DNA from: Thermosporothrix hazakensis
GTDB lineage: Bacteria; Chloroflexota; Ktedonobacteria; Ktedonobacterales; Ktedonobacteraceae
DNA: 64,000 nucleotides
Direction: 5' to 3'
NCBI RefSeq assembly: GCF_003253565.1
Contig: NZ_QKUF01000016.1
Coordinates: 1 to 64,000 of the forward strand
Shown: positions 36,201-45,600 of the stretch, piece by piece
How the letters are laid out: each line of letters begins with the position of its first letter
Numbering within the stretch: the stretch's first letter is position 1
Translations under genes and position numbers: made by a program
Notes under the pieces: model-generated
Seen by the model: the letters and a program-made list of their open reading frames with translations, nothing else
Told to the model about the DNA's origin: nothing
Database searches by the model: none

Positions 36201-36658
36201 ATACGGCCTGCGGCTGCGTAACGCCCTCCCCCGGTCGTAATATAGAGGTTGATATCAGAGGTTGCCGCAAACATCTGATCCTCATAGTCACCTGTCCATA
36301 TCCCGACATAGACCCCTACCTTCTGATCATTGATGACCTGTCCCGCATCGTCCAGCGCCTCCCGGGCAAGTTCCAGGAGGAGACGCTGTTGTGGATCAAT
36401 GAAAGGGGCCTCACGAGGTGTGATGTGAAAGGCATTGGCATCAAACAGATCAATATCCTCAAGAAAGCCACCTTTATCAGATGCAATCTTGCCAGCGGTC
36501 CCGGGTTGGGGATGATACAATCCCCGCGTTTCAAAGCGCGTAACCGGGATTTGTGAAATTGCATCCTTGCCATGTATCAGAAGTTGCCATAAAGAAGAGG
36601 GGTTATTGGCCCTCCCCGGGTACCGACATCCAATCCCGACAATTGCTACAGGCTCCAT
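30299..36658 (-). CDS. Type I PKS module: KS-AT-DH-ER-KR-ACP
   Basis: 2119 residues, a fully reducing module. KS 2-425 (Cys170 in DTACSSS; EAHGTGT; KTNIGHTE). AT ~517-800 with Ser610 in GHSMGEV and a specificity segment DAASHS (709-714), nearer the methylmalonyl-type YASH than the malonyl-type HAFH motif, so the extender is uncertain. DH ~880-1160 with His911 and Asp1073; the usual Gly of HxxxGxxxxP is Glu915. ER ~1392-1705 with HSAAGGVG. KR ~1722-1910 with TGGTGGLG, Tyr1872 and an LED motif (B-type-like). ACP Ser2029 in LGIDSLMAL. It starts directly with the KS, lacking an N-terminal docking helix, and ends in an LSDEEVETLLLQEL tail. There is no thioesterase. 25 bp separate it from the NRPS upstream; GGGAGGAG precedes the ATG. 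Confidence 0.93.
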   Translation of the reverse strand: MEPVAIVGIGCRYPGRANNPSSLWQLLIHGKDAISQIPVTRFETRGLYHPQPGTAGKIASDKGGFLEDIDLFDANAFHITPREAPFIDPQQRLLLELAREALDDAGQVINDQKVGVYVGIWTGDYEDQMFAATSDINLYITTGGGRYAAAGRISYALNLQGPSMAIDTACSSSLVAVHLACQALRNGECAMALAGGVNVILQPHITIGYSRSRMLSPDGHCKFGDARADGYVRSEGAGMVLLKPLSAALADRDDIYAVILGSAINNDGQRGHSLVAPGVQAQQELLREAYRAAGVSPAEVQYVEAHGTGTSVGDATELQALGLFLADGRKPEQPCYIGSIKTNIGHTEAASGIAGIIKAALSLKHGIIPPSLHHQQPTSALPWEDLPLRISTSPIPWTGQRRIAGVNSFGVTGTNAHAVLAEAPVSPPIEQRSRRFFLPVTAHSSQAVSEVARQWAQWLTEDTALSLADFCYTASRRRTQHAYRQLITGTTKEDVISALLELAQQPLEQDEQTTPSGIVFVFPGQGGQWPGMARYLLETEPVFKQAMEACEPFIQKYSHFSLLAECLAPPEQPTSQAIDIVQPTLFALEYALAALWRSWGIEPTAVIGHSMGEVAAACCSNILTLDDAARIICLRSQLLRRISGKGAMALIEVGIERARQALQGYEDLVAIAASNSPSTTILSGDTAALNTIVQQLQQKGVFCRFIKVDAASHSPQVDSLREDLRQMLAPLRPRSAQIPFYSTVTGNRCLGSELDADYWVHNLRNPVLFAQTVQSLNQVENTIFIEISPHPVLLTSLRETTGTSHTSIPSFYRENPTALYRSLGTLYSMGCQLNWQQLYPEAGNHVHLPPYPWQRQRFWFSDVLPASNASMQQSHKQHGLLGQHFEGALPARSHYWDIPVSPEFPIYLRDHRVREKALLPATFYLTLVMEALASLSQATPYSIEQMEIKEALLLSEAVTRSLQLLLLPTGEKCYSFKLLSCRKGEERAQWVCHVQGNIRVTVQHSSSSEPFTPQRSHPQPAEKLYDLLQKHQLFYGPAFQTVKQYWQGERSTLAELHVVEESQTASPHPALLDAGLQLAVASFLKASDDATYLPVSFEHIHIYRTDSLPHWCRVHSSNHTNHAARHDGATSDTEKGDITFYDVHRQPLLEMKNVSFQRIQGMQKHIPLGLLYNLEWHPFTPSPPSALPAGKWLLLADNSAVSRQLCTHLEAQGEQCHIVSLTEHLQLAGENPAAYRDLLAEFVTQEQWSGIIHACIDASDETTQSSYLSLLFLIQALHTLSLASTPRLWVLSQGVPLLPSDSGNALAQACTWGLTRTIRLEYPNLRASLIDLGNNAKLELCSNLLLFNASEDEYAIREDTVYVPRLQLSANTASPQQPIRADGRPFMLVQTKEGTLDGLALHETRRQKPGPQEVEIEVLVAGLNFRDVLKALGLYPDTGAHTLGDECVGRVVAVGEHVTEIQPGDEVLAVAKHCFGTHALADARLVIPKPAHLLPEEAATLPVAFITAFYALNVLARLQADERILIHSAAGGVGLAAVQLAQLAGAEILATASSAEKHSYLQSLGIRHILDSRSLSFVNEVREITGGQGVDVVFNSLAGDFLSASLSLLAPNGRFLELGKRDVYQDMNLNLSTLKENKAFFVVDMERLWREKPLSVRSLLLELKRLVEEKQLHPLPYRAIPISRATDGFREMARGKHIGKFVLTFQNKDVMISPLPQKLFRADASYLITGGTGGLGLAFASWMLKEGARTIILASRSAAQTEVPAALLTEAEAVGGRIQPIQTDITVEKEVSALFQQIQQHAPPLRGIIHAAGLLEDQTLSGLTPDHFTHVMGPKVAGSWLLHQQTHHLTLDFFVLCSSVTSVLGSPGQGNYTAANSFLDALAHYRRARGLPALSINWGPWAHIGLAAAEKRRGERLAQQGLGSILPEEGLQILRYLLEQKPIQAIVMPLDVQKWDSGHHHPLFQLLLSQGKQPDPEEPGVRDVLLASTGARAVHILETLIREQVTKILHLDGNRLGRAVSLRTLGIDSLMALELKNSLADILHLPLPGTLIFNYPTIASLAQHLHTLLLAEKEATPSPSEGSVKPEEQSPSTIDEEQISHLSDEEVETLLLQELADLE

Positions 36659-36683
36659 CTTTCTCCTCCCTTTCTATGGCTTA

Positions 36684-39600
36684 TTATTTCTCGTCGTTGT
36701 GTAACAGGGTATTGAGCAGTTCATCAAGGGCATCTTCTGGCAACTCATCCAACTGTTCCAGGAGTTGGTCTGCATCTTCTGAACTGAAGGTATCTTCTCC
36801 CTGTAGCGTGTTCTGTGGTGCAGTTGTTTGCTGATGACCAGTAACATACTGCGCCATTTCCGCGATTGTTGGCGTTTCAAAGAGCGCCCGTAAGGGAAGC
36901 TCCATCTGAAAGACGTTGTTAATACGCGAGACAACCTGTGTGGCAAGGAGCGAGTGGCCGCCCAGCTCAAAGAAATTCTCATGAATGCCGATCCGTTCCA
37001 GCTTTAACACCTGACACCAGATATCGGCAAGTGTCTGCTCCACAGGCGTACGAGGTGCTGCCTGCTGTTTCTCCTTTGTCGCCGAAGTATCGAGTGAGGC
37101 CAGTTCGGTCAGCGCATTTCGATCAAGTTTGCCGTTTGGCGTGAGTGGTAAGGCATCAAGAAACATGATACGAGCGGGCACCATGTATTCGGGCAGCCGT
37201 TTCTGAAGATAGCTACGCAGTCGTGTGAGAAGGTGACGCTCTGTTTTCTTTTCGAGCGGCTGATTGGCATAGTCATGCCAGTTCGCTTGAAGGGATGGAC
37301 GAGGGAATGCAGCAAGAATGGTCTGTTCCGATATAGCCTGATCACGACGAACAAACAGGGCATCATAGCAGCCTCGCTCTTCCTGCCTGGCCCAACTGAA
37401 AAAGGCAGCATATCCTGTTGCTTTCGCTATCTCCTCAAGCTCTTGAAGCTCTATACCTTGTGCCTGGACAGGCATTTGTCGCCAGGTTTCCAGAGTGCTT
37501 GTCTTATTGGGCGCTTCGAGCCACTGCTGCGCGGCTAACAGATGATCCAGGCGTGCATTTGGAATATGCTCAATGCCGATCACCGTCGGTCTTTGCTCTG
37601 TCAGCAGTGTGTGCAGGTGCGCGAGCATTCCTGTTTCCCAGGCAAGCCAGGGGCAGGAAAGGGGAGGCTCTTTTGCTGGCTGATCGGCGTACAAGACCAC
37701 CTGATAACGGAACTGGGTGAGCTCATTGTGCTGTGGCCCACGCTTGGGAAAGATGTGTGCCTGCTTGAGTCGCGGATGCTGTTGTGCCAGAGCAACAAAC
37801 AGGGCAGGATCAATGACAAGCTCCTCTTCCAGGTGGCGATCATGCATCACCCTTTGCTGTAGTTGTTCTTTTGTAATGCTGTCTGGTGCCTGTTCAAGCT
37901 GTACTGCTAGCTGGAACATTTCCAGGAGCGGAAGGCTTCTGACATCACCCAGGAAGATCGCTCCTCCTGGTGCCAGCCGCTCGATTGCTCCGTGCAAGAC
38001 GCGCAGAAGGTAATGGACATCGGGAAAGTATTGAACGACCGAATTGAGGATAATAACATCAAAGAAGTCGTTCTCCCAGTTACGAAAGTCGTCGGCATAA
38101 CGTTGCCACAGATGTACCTGGGGGAGAGGGGTATCTAGCTCTTTCAGCGTTTGCTCAATATAAGCCAATGATTGGGCTGAGAAGTCGCTTCCATAATACA
38201 CCTCACACGCCGGGGCCAGCTTAAAAAGCAGCATACCAGTTCCGCAACCTATCTCAAGAATACGACGTGGCTGTAAACGACGTATCTCATGGATGGTGTC
38301 TTCAAGCCAACTTCGCATTTCTTCCTCGGAAAAGGGAAGCCCGGTATAGTTGCTGATCCATCCGATCCGGTTGAAGGTAGGATCAGCCAGTTCCTCACGT
38401 ACGTGATACAACTCTTCATAGAAGTGCTGCCAGGAGGAAACATGTTCTCCCGCCATGCCTGTTGAAGAGGAAAGCATTTCCTGGCGGGGAACAACGCAGG
38501 CAACCAGACGTTTTTCTTCGGCGGTCTTTCCGGGTAAAACAACAGCGGCTTCCTGTACGCCCTCATGCTGTCTAAGAACCGCTTCAATCTCTTCAAGCTC
38601 GATCCGAAAGCCTCGTAGTTTGACCTGAAAATCCCGTCGCCCGAGGAATTCTATGTTGCCATCTGCGCGATAACGGACCAGATCTCCGGTGCTATACAAT
38701 CGCTCTCCGGGCTTGTTGCTGAATGGGTCGGGGATAAAGCGTTCGGCGGTCAGGTCCGGGTGGTGGAAATAGCCACGCGCCAAACTCTGCCCACCAATAA
38801 AGAGTTCTCCCGGAGCGCCGGGCGGAACAGGCTGTAGCTCCTCATCAAGCACATATACCCTGGTATTAGAGATAGGGCGACCTATATGGGGAGCGCCTGC
38901 ATTTGCCTCTTCGGGAAGTACTCTGCCAGATGTGGTCACAACTGCGTTCTCTGTCGGACCATAGTTATTCATCAGCAGAAACGGAAGGGAAGGGGCTGGA
39001 TAATGGTTTAACTTGTCGCCGCCGGTCAGGAGCAAACGAAGGGCACTATCAGAAGGCCATGAGAGCGGCAATATGGCTTCTGCCAGGAGCGTTGGGAGAA
39101 AGCTGATGGTGATTGAGTGCTCAATAAGCCAGCGCTGAAGCCGTATTGCATCCTTGGGGAGGTCTTGTGGGGGAATGTGCAGACTGGCTCCCGCGAGCAG
39201 ATACGGCCAGATTTCCCAGGTTGAGGCATCGAAGGCGACGCCTGCGACCAGTGTTGCCCGATCATGACAGGTAACTTGAAATGCGTGTTGATGCCATCGA
39301 ACAAGATTCAGCAGGCTGCGATGGGATATCATCACCCCTTTCGGCGCGCCTGTAGATCCCGATGTGTAGATGATATAGGCGAGCGAGTCCGGCTGTACAT
39401 CTGTGGACGGTGGTTGAACTGATTCCTCTGCCAGGGTTGCATCAAGTGTATCCAGCGTCAGCACCGAGGGAAGCTGTGATTGTGCAAAGAGCCCGACCAG
39501 TCTGGAGTGCGTCAGCAGGATGGAGATGCCTGCATCCTGGATCATAAACGCCAGACGTTCCGGTGGATAGGCAGGATCAAGCGGAATATATGCACCACCT

Positions 39601-42600
39601 GCCTTCAAAATTGCCAGCATTGCGATAATAAGTTCTGGACTCCGGTCAAAACAGATACCAACCGGGCTCTCACTTTGTACTCCCTGCCGCTGAAGGTAGT
39701 GGGCAAGCTGGTTCGTACGCTGCTGCAAGACCTGATACGGAATATTGTGTCCCTCATATGCAAGGGCGAGGGCCTCAGGCGTTTGCTCGGCCTGTCTCTC
39801 GAAGAACTGGTGAATACATTGGTCCTGTGGGTAATCCAGCCGGGTCCTATTCCAGGTGACTAAGAGCTGTTGCAGCTCATCTTCCTCAAGTAAGGCTATC
39901 TTCTGAATGCGCTGTTGGGGGTTGGCAACGATTTCTGTGAGAAGGCGCAAGAAATGTTTCGTTAACCGCTCAATAGTATCTGCATGGAACAGGTCGGTGT
40001 TATATTCCCAGATACAGAACAGATCCTCACCCTGGTGAACGCAGGAGAGCTGTACGTCAAACTTTGCTGTCTTATTATCCTCCCAGATCGATTCAACAAT
40101 GATACCGGGTAAGGAGACAGAGGTGCTAGCCGTATTAACAAGCTGGAAAAGGATCTGACAGAGCGGATTATAGGCCAGATTTCGTTCTGGCTGCAGCTCT
40201 TCTACCAGTCGCTCAAACGGCAAATCCTGATGTTCATATGCTCCAAGCGTGACCTCACGCACTCTGTGCAATGCCTCTAGAAACGACGGGTTCCCGGACA
40301 GGTCAACACGTAGGACCAGCGTATTGACAAAAAAGCCAATGAGCTGCTCTAGCTCAACCTGACGGCGATTTGCGATAGGAGAACCGACTACAATGTCTTG
40401 TTGCCTGCTATGACGCATGAGCAAGGTTTGAAAAGCCGTCAGCAGCGTCATGAACAGGGTGACTCCTTCCTTCTGGCTGAGCGTCTGAAGGCGGGCAACA
40501 AGGGAGGCAGGAATAGAAAAGTGCATCTGTGCCCCGCGAAAACTCTCAGTGCGCGATCGCGGGAAGTCCGTCGGGATCTCGAAGAAGGGGAGCTTTTCCA
40601 GTTGTTTTGTCCAGTACGCAAGGTGTTTCTCAAGCTCATCCTCGGTTAGCCGCTGCCGTTGCCAGAGTGCAAAATCTGCATACTGCACGGGAAGTGGCGG
40701 TAATGATGGCGTTTCCCCTTTCAAGAAGGCCGTGTAGCAAGCGCTTAGCTCGCGGCTCAGTACCTGCATGGACCAGCCATCGGCGGCGATATGATGTAGC
40801 GTGAGCAAAAGAATGTGACTTTCTGGAGCAAGACGCAACAGAACGGCCCTCAACATCAAGTCCCGGGCAAGATCAATATGGCGTTGAGCCTCCTCTATTG
40901 CCAGTTGGCGGCTTCTCTCTGCCTGTTCCTCAGGAGAAAACGAAGTAAGATCTATGAGCGGGAGAAGCTGTTCTGGTAGCGTATCTGGCGAAAGGATCAC
41001 CTGATGTGGTTCCCCTTGATAGACGCGAAAGACGGTACGTAGACTCTCATGACGGCGCAATATCTCGCGAATGCTCTGTTCCAGAGCTGTGTGATGCAGG
41101 GGACCGGTTAACTTCAAGGCAATAGGGACATTATAAAAGGGATTGCCGGGAGCGAGCTGGTCCAGAAACCATAATCTCTGTTGGGCAAAAGAAAGCTGAA
41201 GGGGACGTTCGCGCTCGTTCAAGATGGGAATGGCTTCATAGTGTTCCTGTGTATACTGTTCCAGCCTGGCCGCCATCGCTTCAACTGTTGGTGCTTCAAA
41301 GAGAAGCTTTAAGGGAAGTTCCAGTTGTAAGTTGCTGCGAATCCGGGTCATAAGTTGTGTGCCAAGCAGCGAGTGCCCTCCAAGTTCAAAGAAGTTGTCT
41401 TTGATGCTGAGCCGCCTGACTCCCAGAACCTCCGCCCAGATCTGAGCAAGACGCGTTTCAAGCTCTGTTCGTGGTGATACCCATATCCCCTGTGTATTTG
41501 CCGGATAATCCGTCGGGACGGGCAGACGTTTCCGATCAACCTTCCCATGTGCCGTGAGAGGAAGTGTATCTATTTGCATGATTGAGGTGGGTCGCATATA
41601 TTCAGGCAAGCGCTCGCTCAGGAAGGCGCGAATTTGCTGCTCAAGCAACGCTTCCTGCTTACGCCGTAAAGGATTGTTCGCGAAGCGTGACCAGTTCAGC
41701 GGAAACTCTGCGGACCGGGTGCCGGTTCTAGATCCTTTGCCGCTGAGAAGAGCGACGGCTTCAGGGGTATTTTCCTTCGCGAAGAGCAGTTCAAGGGTGT
41801 CAGCTACGCCGGTATGCCGAATATCGCAAACATAGGAGAGATCGTGCGCAAGCGACCGGAACACCTCGGGATCTATGGTATCAGCCTTGCTGACCTGTGC
41901 CCGAAACTCGCCAACAGTCAGGGATGTTTCTGCTTCGTTGAGCCTATGCCATTGTTGTAGAGGCTGCTGTACATGGCCATTGGGGACGTTTTTAACGACC
42001 AGCAGTGGTGCAGAGGCTTGCTGCAAGCGCGATCGGAGCTGTTCAGGTGTCCAATCACTCTGCCAGGAGAGTTCTTCTCGCTCCGGGGGTATCTCTTCCT
42101 GTTGGTCGAGTCTCAGCAGAACGTCGTAGCGATATTTCGTTAATTCGTTGTGCGCCTTCCCCTTTTTCACACGAATAGTGACCTCGTGGATGCGAGACAG
42201 GTATGCAGGCAAACATTCAAAAAATTGTGGATGAAGTAAGAACTCTTCTTCCTGTCGCACATCTCGTTGAACCTGTTGTAGAAGCTCTCCGATTGTTGCA
42301 CTGGCATCCGCATTCAGAAGCCGAACTTCGGCGCGGAATACCTCCAGCAAGCGCAGGTCACGCACATCGCCAATGAAGAGCACGCCACCGGGTGACAGGC
42401 GTTGTACGGCCTGTTTCAAGACCTGAAGCAGGTACTCAACGTCCGGGAAGTACTGAATAACAGAATTGAGAATCACAAGGTCGAAGCGCTCATCATTCAA
42501 TCCTATCTCCTCGTCGGCACGGCGCTGAAGCAGGCTTACATGCGACCAGTGGCGTTCTTGGACCAGCGCGCTGACCTGCTGCAATGAGACCCTGGAGAAG

Positions 42601-45600
42601 TCAGTACCAACGTAGCGCTCGCATTCTCCTGCCAGTTGCAAGAGAAGCAGGCCAGTTCCGCACCCGATTTCAAGGACACGGCTTGGATGCAGATTTCGGA
42701 GCTGCTGTAGAGTGCTGTCGCGCCACTCGCGCATCTCCTCGGCTGGCAGAGGCTCACCTGTGTAGCTACTGTTCCAGCCGATAATATTAAAGTCATTTTC
42801 CTGCTCTGGCAACTTTTGAAGATAGGTTTCGTCATAGAGATCCTGCCATTGTTCCACTAATTCCTGCTGGTAGAGGTGCTGCTGTGCATCTCCTGCTACC
42901 TTCTCGGGAACAACATATGCGATCAGGCGTTTCTCATTTCCGGGGCCTTCATATGCCTGCACGCTGCACTCTCTGACTCCCGGCTGCAAACGCAATGTCG
43001 CTTCGATCTCTCCTAACTCGATACGAAACCCTCGAATCTTTACCTGAAAATCGTGCCTTCCTCTAAACTCGATCTGCCCATCTGAGCGATAGCGAACCAG
43101 ATCACCTGTTCGGTACATGCGTGCGCCGGGTTCAGTTGAGAAAGGGTCTGGGAGGAACTTTTCGGCGGTCAGGTCGGGTCTATGCAGGTAGCCCCGTGCT
43201 AACCCTTTTCCACTGCAATACAATTCCCCGATGACCCCGACTGGCACGGGCCTCAATTCGCTATCCAGAATGTAGATGCGAACGTTATCAATAGGGCGGC
43301 CTATCGGAGGCAGGATCTCTCGCTCTATCTCGGCAGGACTGACAGGCGTCGAGGTCGTGACAACTGTATTCTCTGTTGGACCATAGTTGTTCACCAGAGT
43401 GAAGGGTATCTGCGCCAGAGAGATCGAGTGTAAGCGATCTCCGCCGGTGAGCATAAGCCGAAGGGCCGTGTTTGGCTCCCAGGGTAACTGGAGGATTTGC
43501 TCGGCGAGAGGAGTTGGCACAAAACAGATGCTGATGTGTTGTTGCTGTAACCAGCGTTGTAAGGTGGAGGGATCAAGGCGAGTATCGTTATCTGGCGGCA
43601 GGTGGAAGCTTGCCCCACGGCAGAGGTACGGCCAGAGTTCCCAGACCGAGGCATCGAATCCCAGGCCTGCCAGCAACGTTGTGCGATCATCCGAGGTGAC
43701 GGCGAAGCTGCGACAATGCCAGCAAACAAGGTTGAACAGGCTCCCGTGTGAAATCTGCACGCCATTTGGCTTCCCTGTCGAGCCAGAAGTATAGATCGTA
43801 TATGCAATCGTCTCCGGCTCGAGCGAGAGGCAAAGATTATCTACGGGCATCTGCGCAAGGGCCGCCTGTGTTTCCTGGCTATCCAGCACGACAATGTGAG
43901 TATCGCTCTGTTCAAGATAGCGACAAGAGATATGTTGCTGGGTCAGGAGAAGGTCAGGCTCGGCTTCCTGAAGCAGTTGCCGATTTCGCGCCTCTGGTGC
44001 CTCGGGGTCGAGCGGAATATAGGCGCCGCCTGCTTTGAGGATACCGGTCAAGGCAACGAGAAGCCCGGGAGTACGCTCAAGAAGCACACCAATCCGGCTC
44101 TCTGTGGTGATGCCCGCTGCTCGCAAGAAGTGCGCTAGCTGGTTTGCCTGCTTGTTCAGCTCGTGATATGTCAGCCGAAGCGTCCCTTGCTCCACAGCCA
44201 GGGCATCGGGACGCTGAACGGCCTGAGTCTCAATTTGTTCTATCACGCTCTGCCAGGCGTCTCCTGTAGAGGCTGACTGGCTCCACTGAAAGATCAGTTG
44301 CTGATATTCGCTGTCGCTTAACATGCGCATATGCTGAAGCGGCTGTTGAGGGTGCTGGACGATCTCCTCCAGGAGATTGGTATAGTGATGGACCATACGC
44401 TCAATGGTGGCTTCGGCGAAGAGGTCGGTATTGTAGATGAAGACACCTTCCAGCCCGTGCGCAGTACGACCGATATGGAATTCAAGATCAAAGCGAGTCA
44501 CTTCATTGTCGATTACCAGCGGCTCCAGGCGTAAGTCTGTAAGCTGAATAGTCTCCATCTGGGTGCTTTGAAGCGCGAAAACGATCTGAAAGAGCGGATT
44601 TCGGTTCAAGGCGCGTTCCGGTTGTAGCTCCTCTACCAGACGTTCAAATGGGAGATCCTGGTGCGCATATGCATCCAGCGTGATGTCTCTGACAAGGCGT
44701 AATAGATCCAGAAAAGAAGCCTGCTCATCCAGTTTTGTGCGTAAAACCAGGCTGTTCACAAAAAAGCCGACCAGTCCTTCGATCTCCTGACGCGTTCGAT
44801 TGGCAATGGGCGAGCCAACCGCAATATCAAGCTGGCCTGTATAGCGAGACAGGAGAATCTGGAAGACAGTGAGGAGAGACATAAAAAGAGTCGCTTCCTC
44901 TCGCTGTCCCAGGGCTTCCAGTTGTTGGGTCAAATGTAATGGGATCTGGATACGGACCCGCTTCCCCTGATATCCCGGTAGGGCTGGCCGGGGATAATCG
45001 GTCGGTAGAGAGAGCGGTTGTAGGTCCTGTAACTGTTCACGCCAGTAAGCCAGATGCTCTGTTAACGCCTCTTCCTGAAGTTGCTGTCGTTGCCAGTAAG
45101 CGAAATCAACATACTGGATGGGGAGCTTTTGAAGCGGAAGAGGCTCTTCCTGTCGCCCTAGCGCTTCGTAGAGCGTGCCTAATTCCTTCTCGATGACGCG
45201 CAGGGACCAGCCATCTGAGATGATATGGTGCATGGTGAGCAACAGGAAGTGCTCTTCTTCTCCGAAGCGATAGAGGCTGCCACGAAGAAGCGGGCCTTGC
45301 TGCAAATCAAAAGGGCGATGTACTTCCTGGAGAATACGTTTCTGTACCAGGGCGGAAGAAAGCCCCTCTGTCTCGCTGAAGTCTTCGTAGTGAAGCTCAA
45401 GAGATTCTGCGGGTTGCAGCAACTGACGGGGCTGCCCGTTTTCCTCGATGAAGCGTGTACGCAGGGTTGCGTGTCGCTCTATGATAAGATCAAGACTCTT
45501 TTGCAGTCTCGCTCTGTCAAGCGCTCCACAGAGGCGGATGCCCATTGGTACATTATAGGCGGGGCTCTGTGGAAGCAATTGGTGAATGAACCAGAGTCGC

